Positions 19,195 to 29,168 of a stretch of DNA of 45,903 nt are shown in pieces. Where the stretch lies: NCBI GenBank assembly GCA_019695215.1, contig JAIBAK010000026.1:1-45903 (forward strand), written 5' to 3'. Both the position numbers and the translations under genes were made by a program. The DNA comes from Bacteroidia bacterium. GTDB taxonomy: Bacteria; Bacteroidota; Bacteroidia; UKL13-3. Under the pieces are notes generated by a model. It searched no databases. It was not told where the DNA came from and worked only from the letters and a program-made list of their open reading frames with translations. Positions within the stretch are counted from its first letter, which is position 1. Each line of letters begins with the position of its first letter.

Positions 19195-19202
19195 TATCTT
19201 TG
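19195..19202 (+). promoter_or_regulatory. -7 box of the twin-propeller gene
   Basis: TATCTTTG matches TAnnTTTG exactly and lies 24 nt before the ATG at 19227. It supports that start over the in-frame ATG at 19170 or the TTG at 19164. The -33 position has no TTG. Confidence 0.45.
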
Positions 19203-19226
19203 ATGTCTTTATTTATAGATTACTTA

Positions 19227-22200
19227 ATGAAGCATTTCACGGTAAAAGGTTTTTTCTGGCGCATATTCAGCCTACTACTCATGTTGTTTAATTTTTCTGA
19301 GATGTCAAAGGCTCAGCCTGTAGTAATGGCCGTTGGTGAAAATGCAGGAAACGATCAGGTGCAGGATATTGCTTTTGATGCTTCAGGAAACAGGTATGTG
19401 GTAGGCAAGTTTATTGGGGTAAATGTAGATTTTGATCCCGGGTCAAGTCTTTTGGCTCTTTCTACTCCTAATACCCTATCAGACGCATTTGTGGCAAAGT
19501 ACTCGAGTGGCGGGGCTCTGGTTTGGGCGTTTAGTTTTGGATCAACCGGAACCGATTTCGCTTACGGGATTACCGTTTCAGGAAATGACGTCTACGTTAT
19601 TGGCAATATCAACGGAACAGTAGCAGTTGATATGGATCCATCTTCAGGTACGAATTCAATAACCGGGCAGGGTTCGGATGAGATAGTGGTGGCTAAATAT
19701 GACGGAAGCCTTACCCCAACAAGCACCTCCTTTTACCAATGGGCTTTTAATATTGGCAGTTCAAACCTGGAGTATGCTTATGGAATAGCTCTTTCAGGGA
19801 CCAATTTGTATGTTGCCGGGGGTATATTCGGCACCGGGGGCATTGATGTAGACCCATCATCAAACACCAATACCCTTACAGGGGCAGGAAGCTACGATAT
19901 TTTTGTTGTGAAATATGATGTTAGTGTAAGTCCTTCCAGTGCTTCTTTTTATCAATGGAGTTTTCTGGCCGGCACCTCTCTTTCAGAGGTGGCCATGAAC
20001 CTGATTATTTCCGGGTCTTCTATGTACCTCACCGGTTACATCGAAGGCACCTCGGTTGACATGGACCCTTCGTCTAATACCAACAGTATTTCGAGCGGAG
20101 GCAATCACGATATTTTTGTGGCAAGATATGATATCAGTGTTGATCCATCGAGTACATCTTTTTATAAATGGGCTTTTAGAGCGGGTGGTTCACAATATGA
20201 TTATGGATACGGGTTGGCTGTTTCCGGTACTGATGTTTATGTGTCGGGGGTAATTTTTGGAACTACTGCCATTGATATGGACCCATCATCCAATACCAAC
20301 AATATAACCGGTGCAGGCAATAATGACGGATTTGTGGCCAAATATGATGGTAGTCTCACCCCTTCAAGTACCTCATTTTATAAGTGGGCTTTCCGTTTTG
20401 GGGGAACCGGCAGCAATGATGATATTTCGTATGACATGACCAATTCTGGTTCCGATATCTATATCACAGGCAGAATCAGTGGCACAACAGCCATTGATAT
20501 GGACCCTTCTACCGGTACTTATTCCGTTACCGGTGCAGGCGGATACGATGTTATTGCAGCCAAATATGATGGGAGTTTAACACCCTCTAATACCTCTTTT
20601 TGTAAGTGGGCTTTCCGTGTAGGTGGAACAGGTTCAGAGGTGGGTTATGGAATAAATATATCCGGAACCGATTTGGTAGTTGCTGGGATTTATGCCGGGA
20701 ATGCGGTTGATTTTGATCCGGGAGCAGGAACATCATTAGCCTATGCAGGTGCAGCCACAGCCAATGCCTTTATTTCATCTTATAGCAGCTCTACACCCAG
20801 TTTTTCTAACTTGGTCACCATAGGGAATAAAGGAGGGTCATGCGCGGCACGAGGAATCGCAACTGATGCATCGGGGAACGTTTACGTTACCGGAAGCATT
20901 GATGGCAGCAATGATATTGATCCCGGAGGTGGAACTTTTTACCTGCACAGTGCAGGAGGCAGTGATGCGTACGTTGCCAAATATAGCAATACGGGCTCCC
21001 TGGTTTGGGCGTTTTCATTTGGAGGAACAGCTGCAGAATCGGGATATAAACTGGCTTTATCAGGTACCGATATTTATTTAATAGGGTACACAGCATCCGC
21101 CACATCTTTTGATATTGATCCGGCTTCAGGCACCACTAATCTCAGCAGTGCCGGCAGCAATGATTTGATCTTGGCAAAACTGGATGGAACACTCACACCA
21201 TCTGACAATGGGTTTTTGAAATGGGCTTTTACACTGGGAGGGGCAGGACTTGATCATTTGTTCGGCATTTCGGTTTCAGGCAGTAATGTCTATGTTACAG
21301 GTTTAACAGGGAGTACTTCTATTGATGTGGATCCTTCATCGAACACCAATTCCATTGGGGGAACAAATAATGAAATAATTGTGATGAAATACGATGGTAG
21401 TTTAACGCCATCCAACACTTCTTTTTACCAATGGGGATTTTCGATAGGAGGTAGCAGTAACGATCAGGCAAATGACATTGTCGTATCAGGTTCATACATG
21501 TATATTACCGGAATAATCAATGGAACTACTGCTATTGATGCAGACCCTTCTTCTAATACAAATAGTGTTACCGGGGCTGGTGGGTCTGATGTTTTTGTGG
21601 CCAAATATGATATAAGCGTAACTCCATCGAGCACCTCGTTTTATCAATGGGCTTTTGTTCTTGGCACAAGTTCTTCTGAAAACGGATTCGGGATTAGTGT
21701 ATCCGGAAATGATGTTTATATTAGTGGTTCTTCCGGAGCTATGGATATGGATCCTTCATCCAATACCAATAACATTACCAATGCAGGGTCGTTAGATGGC
21801 TTTGTGGCTAAATACAATGGCAGTTTTTCTCCATCAAGTACCTCGTTTTATCAATGGGCATTTTCTTTTGGGGGAAGTGGTGGAGATGCGGTAAACGATA
21901 TTTCGGTTCAGGGCTCAAATGTGTACATAGCCGGGTATATTCAAAATACCAGCGCTATAGATATGGATCCTTCTTCCAATTCAAATACAGTAACGGGTTC
22001 GGGTAATAATGATGTGTTAGTTGCTGCTTATGATGGTAGCCTTACACCATCCAGTACTTCATTTTATAAATGGGCTTTTGCTATGGGTGGTGTTAACGGG
22101 GACCTGGCAAACGTAATCGAAACATCTTCTTCAAAAGTTTATATTGGAGGATACTATTCTGCAGGTACGATTGACTTTGATCCGAGCCCTTCAAGCACGT

Positions 22201-22814
22201 TAAATTACACTTCGTTTGCTACCACCTCCTTTGCTGCTGTTTATCCTTCATCAAATCCGCTGCCGGTAGAGTGGTTAACTTTTACAGCCCATTGGCTTGC
22301 AATCGGGGAAAGTGCACAACTTAACTGGAGCACCGCTTCCGAAACAAACAACAGTCATTTCACCATTTTGCGAAGTACGGACGGACAAGTCTGGGAAGAG
22401 CTTGATCAAATTGCTGGAGCAGGCAATACGGCTACTGTAATCAGGTACACGTATATTGACCACACTCTTCAATCTGTTGCATCAAATGGAACCATTTATT
22501 ATCGTATTATGCAAACCGATTTTGACGGGAAGTTTAGTTTGAGTGATATCAACGTACTCAAGTCAACCAAAGAACAGGTAGTGTCTGTTTCTCCAAATCC
22601 GGGTTCATTGCAGATGATTAAATTAAAACAAGCAGCTACTGTCGATTTGCCGTACACTATTTTTGATATGCATGGGAGGGAAGTAGGTTGCGGGGTAATT
22701 GATAAAGGCCAAATGCAACAACCAATAAGTTTGCAGGGTTTGCCTTCAGGAGTTTATTTTTTAAAAATCGGTGAAGGGTTACCACAGGAGGTTATTAAAC
22801 TGTTAAGCCAATAG
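19227..22814 (+). CDS. SBBP-repeat T9SS protein with two tandem seven-bladed propellers
   Basis: A 1195-aa exported protein. I start at the ATG at 19227 because it opens a signal peptide (KHFTVKGFFWRIFSLLLMLF, ending SKAQ) just after an exact -7 box. The body consists of repeats of about 65 aa with D-x-D-P-S-S-N-T and FYQWAF/FYKWAF motifs. I count 14 DxDP motifs. They fall into two blocks of seven, each opened by a DASGNxYVxG motif (near residues 53 and 551) and each ending in DFDP plus a Ser-rich closing strand. This suggests two SBBP propellers of seven blades each. The C-terminal 170 residues contain PVEWLTFTAHW, a fibronectin-like region, and a T9SS sorting domain starting VSVSPNPGS. It probably forms an operon with the LD-carboxypeptidase gene 14 nt downstream. 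Ligand unknown. Confidence 0.85.
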   Translation: MKHFTVKGFFWRIFSLLLMLFNFSEMSKAQPVVMAVGENAGNDQVQDIAFDASGNRYVVGKFIGVNVDFDPGSSLLALSTPNTLSDAFVAKYSSGGALVWAFSFGSTGTDFAYGITVSGNDVYVIGNINGTVAVDMDPSSGTNSITGQGSDEIVVAKYDGSLTPTSTSFYQWAFNIGSSNLEYAYGIALSGTNLYVAGGIFGTGGIDVDPSSNTNTLTGAGSYDIFVVKYDVSVSPSSASFYQWSFLAGTSLSEVAMNLIISGSSMYLTGYIEGTSVDMDPSSNTNSISSGGNHDIFVARYDISVDPSSTSFYKWAFRAGGSQYDYGYGLAVSGTDVYVSGVIFGTTAIDMDPSSNTNNITGAGNNDGFVAKYDGSLTPSSTSFYKWAFRFGGTGSNDDISYDMTNSGSDIYITGRISGTTAIDMDPSTGTYSVTGAGGYDVIAAKYDGSLTPSNTSFCKWAFRVGGTGSEVGYGINISGTDLVVAGIYAGNAVDFDPGAGTSLAYAGAATANAFISSYSSSTPSFSNLVTIGNKGGSCAARGIATDASGNVYVTGSIDGSNDIDPGGGTFYLHSAGGSDAYVAKYSNTGSLVWAFSFGGTAAESGYKLALSGTDIYLIGYTASATSFDIDPASGTTNLSSAGSNDLILAKLDGTLTPSDNGFLKWAFTLGGAGLDHLFGISVSGSNVYVTGLTGSTSIDVDPSSNTNSIGGTNNEIIVMKYDGSLTPSNTSFYQWGFSIGGSSNDQANDIVVSGSYMYITGIINGTTAIDADPSSNTNSVTGAGGSDVFVAKYDISVTPSSTSFYQWAFVLGTSSSENGFGISVSGNDVYISGSSGAMDMDPSSNTNNITNAGSLDGFVAKYNGSFSPSSTSFYQWAFSFGGSGGDAVNDISVQGSNVYIAGYIQNTSAIDMDPSSNSNTVTGSGNNDVLVAAYDGSLTPSSTSFYKWAFAMGGVNGDLANVIETSSSKVYIGGYYSAGTIDFDPSPSSTLNYTSFATTSFAAVYPSSNPLPVEWLTFTAHWLAIGESAQLNWSTASETNNSHFTILRSTDGQVWEELDQIAGAGNTATVIRYTYIDHTLQSVASNGTIYYRIMQTDFDGKFSLSDINVLKSTKEQVVSVSPNPGSLQMIKLKQAATVDLPYTIFDMHGREVGCGVIDKGQMQQPISLQGLPSGVYFLKIGEGLPQEVIKLLSQ

Positions 22815-22828
22815 TATTTTTTTTCATC

Positions 22829-23743
22829 ATGCGTCAACCTCCATATTTAACAAAAGGAAATAAAATTGGCATTGTTGCCACAGCAAGGAAAATAGCAAAA
22901 GAAGAATTGCAGCCTGCTATTGATGTTTTCAATTCGTGGGGATTGGAAGTGGTGTTGGGGAAAAATTTGTTCGAATCTGATCATCAATTTTCCGGAACCG
23001 ATGAACAACGTGCGCAGGATTTACAACAATTGTTAGATGATGTTTCGGTCAAGGCAATAATTGTTGCTCGGGGTGGATATGGTTCAATAAGGATTATTGA
23101 TCAAATTGATTTTACAACCTACCAGCAAATGCCTAAATGGGTAATTGGTTACAGTGACATCACCGTGTTGCATTGCCATATTCATCAGCTCAGCGGCATA
23201 CCTACATTACATGCTACCATGCCCATCAACTTTCCAAACCAGCAAAATGGTGGAGGGGCATTAATAACCTTAAAAGAAATACTCTTTGGCGAAAAAATAA
23301 ATTATACGTTTGACGAACATTATTTGAATAAAAAGGGAATTGCTAAAGGGATTTTAATAGGAGGAAACCTTTCTGTGATGTATAGTATGTTAGGTTCTGT
23401 TTCTTTTCCGGATACTGATGGTAAAATTCTGTTCATCGAAGACCTGGATGAGTACCTGTACCATATTGATCGCATGATGATGGGATTGAAAAGGGCGGGT
23501 ATGTTGAGTAATTTGGCAGGTTTAGTGGTTGGTGGGATGAGTGATATGCGCGATAATACTATTCCTTTTGGGAAAACTCCTGAAGAAATTATTATAGAGG
23601 CAGTAGCTGAATATAACTACCCGGTTTGCTTTGGTTTTCCTGCTGGACACATTACCGATAACCGAGCCATGAAATTGGGCGCCAATCATACTCTAAGTGT
23701 AGCCAAAGGGAACTGTTCATTAAATGAAATTTATGAAGCATAA
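22829..23743 (+). CDS. ldcA: LD-carboxypeptidase (peptidase S66)
   Basis: A 304-aa enzyme expected to remove the terminal D-Ala from murein tetrapeptide during peptidoglycan recycling, releasing tripeptide for re-ligation. The S66 features are clear: ARGGYGSIRI (about 80-89), GYSDIT with the nucleophile S109, GGNLSVMYSMLGS (178-190), IEDLDEYLYHIDRM with E204, and PAGHITDN with H274. Ser-Glu-His is the family triad and all three are present. Length is typical. There is no signal peptide, so it acts in the cytoplasm. It follows the twin-propeller gene by 14 nt, and its last codons overlap the start of the thioredoxin-fold gene. Confidence 0.93.
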   Translation: MRQPPYLTKGNKIGIVATARKIAKEELQPAIDVFNSWGLEVVLGKNLFESDHQFSGTDEQRAQDLQQLLDDVSVKAIIVARGGYGSIRIIDQIDFTTYQQMPKWVIGYSDITVLHCHIHQLSGIPTLHATMPINFPNQQNGGGALITLKEILFGEKINYTFDEHYLNKKGIAKGILIGGNLSVMYSMLGSVSFPDTDGKILFIEDLDEYLYHIDRMMMGLKRAGMLSNLAGLVVGGMSDMRDNTIPFGKTPEEIIIEAVAEYNYPVCFGFPAGHITDNRAMKLGANHTLSVAKGNCSLNEIYEA

Positions 23744-24206
23744 GGTTTGCTCAACAATATTAGCCCTGTTTATTACCTTCATAGTGCAGGCACAACAACC
23801 TAAAGAGTATATTTTACTTGGTGAAATCACTGTAGATTCTTTGCGAAATGATACTTCATGTAAATGGTTTAATGCCCCTCCTCCTTATACTCCCTGCGAA
23901 GCATTTACCGGTAAACTGGCTGCAGTGGCCGATAAGCTTTTTGTTAAAATATATTGCGGCAGCTGGTGTGAGGATACTCAGCGGGAATTGCCTCGTTTTA
24001 TAAAAGTGGCTGAAGCAACCGGATTAAAGTATTCGCTGTATTTTCTTGACCGAAATAAACAAAGTCCGGATGGTGCCGAGAAAAAAGATACCATTTTATT
24101 TATACCAACATTTATATTAATGAAAGATGGTATTGAGGTTGGGCGTGTGGTAGAAAGTGCCCCTTACGGAATAGAAAAACATCTGGCAGATTTGCTTAAA
24201 AAATAA
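23733..24206 (+). CDS. Exported thioredoxin-fold protein, single-Cys type
   Basis: A 157-aa protein with a signal peptide (MKHKVCSTILALFITFIVQAQ). I choose the ATG at 23733; an ATG at 23724 would add only MKF. Both overlap the end of ldcA, implying coupled translation. The thioredoxin core is VKIYCGSWCEDTQRELPRF (about 71-89) with the cis-Pro loop IPTFILMKDG further on. Aligned with the usual WCGPC motif, C79 is the first Cys and the resolving Cys is replaced by Thr (WCEDT). An extra Cys (C75) lies four residues earlier. Other Cys residues near 43 and 55 may pair with it. It is expected in the periplasm or anchored in the envelope. Disulfide chemistry is unproven with this motif. A bidirectional terminator follows. 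Confidence 0.75.
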   Translation: MKHKVCSTILALFITFIVQAQQPKEYILLGEITVDSLRNDTSCKWFNAPPPYTPCEAFTGKLAAVADKLFVKIYCGSWCEDTQRELPRFIKVAEATGLKYSLYFLDRNKQSPDGAEKKDTILFIPTFILMKDGIEVGRVVESAPYGIEKHLADLLKK

Positions 24207-24208
24207 AA

Positions 24209-24232
24209 AGCCATGACGGTTAAATCATGGCT
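24209..24232. terminator. Bidirectional terminator between the thioredoxin gene and infB
   Basis: AGCCATGA (24209-24216) pairs with TCATGGCT (24225-24232). On the minus strand the stem is followed by TTTTATTTTTT, a good T-tract for the infB transcript. On the plus strand it is followed by CTTTC. It lies between convergent genes. Confidence 0.75.
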
Positions 24233-24255
24233 CTTTCAAGTTCTGTAAGTCTTTT

Positions 24256-27200
24256 TTACAAGGTGCGTTTTTCTTCCACTTCCTCGTATCCTTCAATCAC
24301 ATCGCCTACTCTTATATCATTGTATCCGTCAATATTCAATCCGCACTCGTAGTTGGTTAATACTTCTTTTACATCGTCTTTAAAACGTTTTAACGAAGCC
24401 AGGTGACCACTGAAAATAACCACCCCGTCACGCACTAAACGTATTTTAGTATTTCGGTTTATTTTTCCTTCGGTTACAAAACATCCGGCAATGGTTCCTA
24501 CTTTACTAATTTTAAATACTTCGCGAATTTCAACATTGCAGGTAATTTTCTCTACCATTTTAGGAGCAAGCATACCTTCCATAGCAGCTTTCACTTCTTC
24601 TATAGCATCGTAAATAATCGAATACAAACGCATGTCAATCGATTCATTTTCGGCAAGCTTGCGAGCCTGTGTTGACGGGCGAACATTAAAGCCAATAATA
24701 ATTGCATCGGAAGCGGCTGCAAGCAATACATCACTTTCGCTAATTTGCCCTACAGAGCGGTGAATTACATTCACGTGAATTTCGTTGGTACCTAATTTCA
24801 ATAGGGAGTCGCTCAGAGCTTCCATTGATCCGTCCACGTCTGCTTTCACAATCAGGTTAAGTTCTTTAAAGTTGCCAATGGCCAAACGTCTTCCTATTTC
24901 GTCAAGGGTAATATGTTTGTGAGTACGGATACCCTGCTCACGTTGCAATTGGGTACGCTTGTTGGCAACTTCTTTGGCTTCCTGCTCTGTTTTGGTAGCA
25001 ATAAATTTATCACCAGCTGTTGGCGTACCATCAAACCCGAGTAAAACTACCGGAGTAGAAGGGCCGGCTTCTTTCATTTTTTTGCCGCGTTCATCAAACA
25101 TGGCTTTTACTTTTCCCGAGTGTGTTCCGGCCAGAATCGGGTCGCCCACACGCAATGTTCCCGATTGTACCATCACCGTGGTTACAATACCGCGTCCTTT
25201 ATCCAGAGTGGCTTCAATAACACTTCCTACAGCGCGTTTATCAGGATTTGCTTTCAGGTCGAGCATTTCAGCTTCCAGCAATACTTTTTCGAGCAATGCT
25301 TCCACATTTAAACCTTTCTTAGCCGAAATTTCCTGGCACTGGTATTTACCTCCCCATTCTTCTACCAGAATATTCATGGCCGATAACTGTTCCCTTATTC
25401 TTTCGGGATTGGCAGCTTCGCGGTCAATTTTATTCAGGGCAAATACAATAGGAACACCGGCAGCCTGTGCGTGGCTTATGGCCTCTTTGGTTTGAGGCAT
25501 TACGCTGTCATCGGCAGCAATTACAATAATTACAATATCGGTTATTTTAGCACCACGGGCACGCATAGCGGTAAAGGCTTCGTGGCCGGGAGTATCAAGG
25601 AAAGTAACATGTTTCCCGTTGGAAAGGGTTACTTCATAGGCTCCAATATGCTGGGTAATACCTCCGGCCTCACCGGCAATTACATTGGTTTTACGAATAT
25701 AATCGAGTAAGGAGGTTTTACCGTGGTCAACGTGTCCCATCACAGTTACTATTGGCGGGCGTGGTTTTAAATCTTCCGGAGTGTCTTCATCCTCTTCAAC
25801 GGTTTCCACACTTTCGGCAGTAACAAAATCAACTTCGTAACCAAAGTGGTCGGCAACAATGGTAATGGTTTCTGCATCTAATCGCTGGTTAATGGAAACC
25901 ATCATACCCAAACTCATACATGCCGAAATAATATCGCTGATGGAAACATCCATCATTTTTGCCAGTTCATTGGCAGAAACAAACTCAGTTACTTTTATTT
26001 TTTTGCTTTCGTTTTCGCTTTCCTGTTCCAATTCCTCGGCACGTGCATCTCGTTTTTGCTTACGAATTTTTGAACGAATGGCTCCGATATTCGGTTGCTT
26101 ACTTCCCGGATTTAAGCGGGCCAGTGTTTCTTTCAGTTTGTCCTGAATTTCCTTTTCGGTAATTTCTTCTTTCGGCTGTTCAGGTCCGGTTGGTCGTCCG
26201 GCTCCCTTACGGAAATCGCGTCCACCTCCTGGACGGTTTTGGTTTCCGCCACCCGGTCTGAAATTCGGATTTCCACCGCCAGGTCTGTTATTGCGGTTGT
26301 CGTGCGGCCGGTTGGCGGTGCCTGTTCCAGGAGCATTGTTTCCGCCCTTGTCATCTTTCTTAAAGTTTGAATCGGTTCCACCCACAAACGTAATCTGTTT
26401 ACGTTTGCGTTTTTTCTTCATCCCGTCCACATTATCGCTTGAGGCAACCGGTTTTTTCTTTGGCTGCTCAACAGGTAATTCTATTTTGCCCATAACCTTT
26501 AAACCTTGCAGTTTATCGGCTTTGGCCACTATCACATTCGCTTCTTCATCCGGAATTTCTGCCACTGGCGGTATTTCGGTCACAGGCTCAATAACCTGAG
26601 TTGTTTTTTCTTCTTCAACTTCGGCAGGGGCTTTTATTTCTGCCACAGGCTCGGGAGTCAATTCCGGTTTCACTTCCTCCACAGGAGCTTCCTGTGCTTC
26701 CTCTTTTTTAGATTTTTTTGTTTTGGCTTTCGGAGTTTCTTCCTCTTTTACCGGAGTTTTTTCTGTAGCCTTCTCTTTAGTAGTCTTTTTGGTTGCTTTA
26801 GTTTTTTTACCGGTTTCTTCCAGATTTATTTTACCAACAACCTTTACTTCAATTTTTGTTGTTTCTTCTTCCGGCTCTTTGGTTTCAACTGGCTTTTTTA
26901 ATTCAGGTTCTGTTACTGGTACCTCTGGTACGATTGGGGCTGCTGGTACAATTGCTTCGGGTTCTTCTTTCTTTTTGCTTTTTGAAGAAGGCTTATCACT
27001 CGAAGCCGAATGTTTATTTACAAGGGCTCCTGCATTTTTAATCAGAATTTCATCTTCCTCCTCGTCCGGAGTAATTTCCTTAACAGCCGGGGTGGCAGGT
27101 TTGCTGCTTACTTCTTCGCGTGGTTTATTACGGAAAGAAGTTACCAGTTGCTTTGATTCCTGTTTTGCTTTTTTGTCCGACTGGAAATCATTCAGGAGGA

Positions 27201-27342
27201 TTTTATACATTTCCTCATTGATTTTTGCTGTAGGTTTATTGTCAATAGCAAAGCCCTTTTTGCCAAGGTGCTCTACAATGGTAGCAATGCCCACATTCAA
27301 CTCGGAAGCAACTTTTTGTAACCTATACGTTGTTTCTGCCAT
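24256..27342 (-). CDS. infB: Translation initiation factor IF-2
   Basis: A 1028-aa GTPase that places initiator fMet-tRNA on the 30S subunit and promotes subunit joining. Residues 1-65 form one IF2-N helical domain. A long low-complexity region follows (about 70-440): Lys/Glu/Pro-rich, then a Gly/Asn/Arg-rich patch of RPGGGN type (about 345-375). A second IF2-N domain spans about 448-510. The G domain carries GHVDHGKTS (about 535), DTPGHEAF (about 582) and NKID (about 637). The C-terminal domains II-IV are complete ([31 protein letters not shown]). It is the last gene of rimP-nusA-infB, 59 nt after nusA. The extended disordered N-terminus accounts for its size relative to about 890 aa in E. 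coli. Confidence 0.97.
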   Translation of the reverse strand: MAETTYRLQKVASELNVGIATIVEHLGKKGFAIDNKPTAKINEEMYKILLNDFQSDKKAKQESKQLVTSFRNKPREEVSSKPATPAVKEITPDEEEDEILIKNAGALVNKHSASSDKPSSKSKKKEEPEAIVPAAPIVPEVPVTEPELKKPVETKEPEEETTKIEVKVVGKINLEETGKKTKATKKTTKEKATEKTPVKEEETPKAKTKKSKKEEAQEAPVEEVKPELTPEPVAEIKAPAEVEEEKTTQVIEPVTEIPPVAEIPDEEANVIVAKADKLQGLKVMGKIELPVEQPKKKPVASSDNVDGMKKKRKRKQITFVGGTDSNFKKDDKGGNNAPGTGTANRPHDNRNNRPGGGNPNFRPGGGNQNRPGGGRDFRKGAGRPTGPEQPKEEITEKEIQDKLKETLARLNPGSKQPNIGAIRSKIRKQKRDARAEELEQESENESKKIKVTEFVSANELAKMMDVSISDIISACMSLGMMVSINQRLDAETITIVADHFGYEVDFVTAESVETVEEDEDTPEDLKPRPPIVTVMGHVDHGKTSLLDYIRKTNVIAGEAGGITQHIGAYEVTLSNGKHVTFLDTPGHEAFTAMRARGAKITDIVIIVIAADDSVMPQTKEAISHAQAAGVPIVFALNKIDREAANPERIREQLSAMNILVEEWGGKYQCQEISAKKGLNVEALLEKVLLEAEMLDLKANPDKRAVGSVIEATLDKGRGIVTTVMVQSGTLRVGDPILAGTHSGKVKAMFDERGKKMKEAGPSTPVVLLGFDGTPTAGDKFIATKTEQEAKEVANKRTQLQREQGIRTHKHITLDEIGRRLAIGNFKELNLIVKADVDGSMEALSDSLLKLGTNEIHVNVIHRSVGQISESDVLLAAASDAIIIGFNVRPSTQARKLAENESIDMRLYSIIYDAIEEVKAAMEGMLAPKMVEKITCNVEIREVFKISKVGTIAGCFVTEGKINRNTKIRLVRDGVVIFSGHLASLKRFKDDVKEVLTNYECGLNIDGYNDIRVGDVIEGYEEVEEKRTL

Positions 27343-27401
27343 TCAAAATCCTTTTACGTTCTTTAAAATTCAATTACGGGTTGGGTTATAGTAAAAAGGG
27401 C

Positions 27402-28637
27402 TTATTCAAACTCTGCTTTCAGCACATTCATTACTTCTTTTACCGTTTCTTCTTCGAGGTCTGTTCTGCGAACAATATCGTCAATGGTAAGATTCAATAC
27501 GCTTTTTGCGGTATCGCATCCAATGGCTTTCAACTCGTCAATTATCCAGTTGTCAATTTCGTCTGAAAATTCATCCAGATCAATGTCGGTATTATCGTCA
27601 TCTGCTTCGCGGTAAACGTCTATCTCGTATCCAACTAATTTACCTGCAAGTTTAATATTATGTCCGCCTTTACCAATGGCCAATGAAACCTGATCGGGTT
27701 TAAGGAATACGGCCACACGCTTACTTTCTTCTTCAATTTTTACCGAAGAAATTTTAGCCGGACTTAATGAACGCTGAATGAGAAGCGACATATTGGCGGT
27801 GTAATTAATTACGTCAATATTTTCGTTGCGCAACTCACGAACAATTCCGTGAATACGCGAACCTTTCATGCCCACACAAGCTCCAACTGGATCAATGCGA
27901 TCGTCATAACTTTCTACGGCTACTTTGGCTCTTTCTCCAGGCTCCCTCACAATTTTCTTCACGGTAATTAAACCATCAAGAATTTCGGGAACTTCCTGCT
28001 CAAACAAACGCTCGAGTAATACAGGAGAGGTGCGTGAAAGAATAATTTTAGGAGTGGCATTTTGGGTTTCAACTTTATGCACTACGGCACGAATGGTATC
28101 GCCCTTTTTATAATGATCAGCCGGAATCATTTCTGTTTTCGGCAGTATTAGTTCATTGCCTTCCTCATCAAGAATCATCAATTCTTTTTTCCAGATTTGA
28201 TATACTTCTCCGGTAACAATTTCTCCAACGCGGTCTTTATATTTACGGTATAACTCGTCTTTCTCCAGTTCAAGCACCCGCGACATAAGAGTTTGACGGG
28301 CGGTGAGAATGGCTCTGCGGCCAAATACTTCAAGAGTTACGGTTTCAATTGCATCTTCCCCTACTTCAAAATCGGGCTCTATCAGTTTGGCTTCCGAAAT
28401 ACTTATTTCAGTTTTGGGGTCTAACACTTCTCCGTCTTCTACAATTTTACGGTTGCGGTACATTTCAAGGTCACCGCTGGTGTCGTTAATAATGATGTCG
28501 AAGTTTTCGTCTGTTCCGTATTTTTTACGCAGCATGGTTCTGAAAACATCTTCCAGCACACGAATCATCGTGGCGCGGTCGATATTTTTGAACTCTTTAA
28601 ACTCCGAAAACGAATCAATTAATCCTACGCTTTGCAT
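27402..28637 (-). CDS. nusA: Transcription termination/antitermination factor NusA
   Basis: A 411-aa protein that binds RNA polymerase and modulates pausing, termination and antitermination. The N-terminal polymerase-binding domain (about 1-125) begins IDSFSEFKEFKNID. An S1 domain follows (about 130-200, GEIVTGEVYQI in outline), then two KH domains containing GACVGMKGSRIHGIVREL (about 252-269) and VSLAIGKGGHNIKLAGKL (about 317-334). One helix-hairpin-helix-like segment ends the protein. It lacks the acidic AR2 repeats of E. coli NusA, and this length is normal for the phylum. It starts 12 nt after rimP. Because NusA acts at hairpins, the terminator-like hairpin in the operon leader is a natural candidate for autoregulation, which is inference. 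Confidence 0.96.
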   Translation of the reverse strand: MQSVGLIDSFSEFKEFKNIDRATMIRVLEDVFRTMLRKKYGTDENFDIIINDTSGDLEMYRNRKIVEDGEVLDPKTEISISEAKLIEPDFEVGEDAIETVTLEVFGRRAILTARQTLMSRVLELEKDELYRKYKDRVGEIVTGEVYQIWKKELMILDEEGNELILPKTEMIPADHYKKGDTIRAVVHKVETQNATPKIILSRTSPVLLERLFEQEVPEILDGLITVKKIVREPGERAKVAVESYDDRIDPVGACVGMKGSRIHGIVRELRNENIDVINYTANMSLLIQRSLSPAKISSVKIEEESKRVAVFLKPDQVSLAIGKGGHNIKLAGKLVGYEIDVYREADDDNTDIDLDEFSDEIDNWIIDELKAIGCDTAKSVLNLTIDDIVRRTDLEEETVKEVMNVLKAEFE

Positions 28638-28649
28638 GGTACTATTGAG

Positions 28650-29114
28650 TTATTTAAACTTTAAAATCACTGTTGCTTCTTTTATATCAGGGAAAGAAAT
28701 AATTTTTTCCTTCCCTAAATTTTTTGTTCCTGCTCCCTTTTGGTTTTGAATCAAAGTGAGCTTCATGTCTTCAAATGCCTTTAACTTGCCGGCTATCACT
28801 GTTCCGTCTGTTAATATTACCTGCAGGTCGCGGCCCACATGTTGTCCGTATTGACGGGCAAGTTTCAACGGGCTATCGGCACCGGGCGATGATACATCAA
28901 ATGAATACGGATGTTCTTCGCCATAGGCTTCTTCCAGTTTGCTGCTTAATAAACGACTCATTTCCACGCATTGGCCAATGGGAACTCCTTTATCTCCATC
29001 AATAAGCACCGAAAACTGATGCTTCTTTTCATTAAAAGTTACATCCAGTAAAAAAAAGGAGCTCTCGGCCATTGCTTCGTTCAACCAACTAATTACCTGT
29101 TCTTTAATGCTCAT
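28650..29114 (-). CDS. rimP: Ribosome maturation factor RimP
   Basis: A 154-aa protein needed for 30S subunit assembly. The N-terminal alpha/beta domain contains FSVLIDGDKGVPIGQCVEMSR (about 34-54 in outline), and the family motif FDVSSPGADSPL is near residues 73-84. The C-terminal SH3-like domain contains LTDGTVIAGKLKAFEDMKL. Length is typical. It is first in the rimP-nusA-infB operon, the conserved order. Its ATG lies only 7 nt after the T-tract of a strong hairpin that separates it from the predicted promoter, so expression probably depends on read-through or disruption of that hairpin. Confidence 0.95.
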   Translation of the reverse strand: MSIKEQVISWLNEAMAESSFFLLDVTFNEKKHQFSVLIDGDKGVPIGQCVEMSRLLSSKLEEAYGEEHPYSFDVSSPGADSPLKLARQYGQHVGRDLQVILTDGTVIAGKLKAFEDMKLTLIQNQKGAGTKNLGKEKIISFPDIKEATVILKFK

Positions 29115-29121
29115 TGTACGG

Positions 29122-29149
29122 AAAAAAAAGAGGGGACCGCTGTCCCCTC
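29122..29149 (-). terminator. Terminator-like hairpin in the rimP leader (candidate attenuator)
   Basis: On the minus strand GAGGGGAC and GTCCCCTC form a perfect 8-bp GC-rich stem with a 4-nt loop (29130-29149), followed directly by eight T (29122-29129). It lies downstream of a promoter with good -33 and -7 boxes and 7 nt before the rimP ATG. It would stop most of the operon's own transcripts unless something counters it. It could instead end a transcript from farther upstream, but no minus-strand gene lies nearby. Confidence 0.75.
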
Positions 29150-29168
29150 ATCGTTCAAAAATCTGAGG

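Noticed and set aside
19430..22250. Tandem DNA repeats as a possible CRISPR or satellite
   Set aside because: The repeats are in frame, encode about 65-aa propeller blades and lack spacer structure.
26723..27391. Long antisense frame inside infB (222 aa)
   Set aside because: It is a low-complexity Ser/Val/Phe shadow of the Lys/Glu-rich IF-2 N-terminus, with no start signal.
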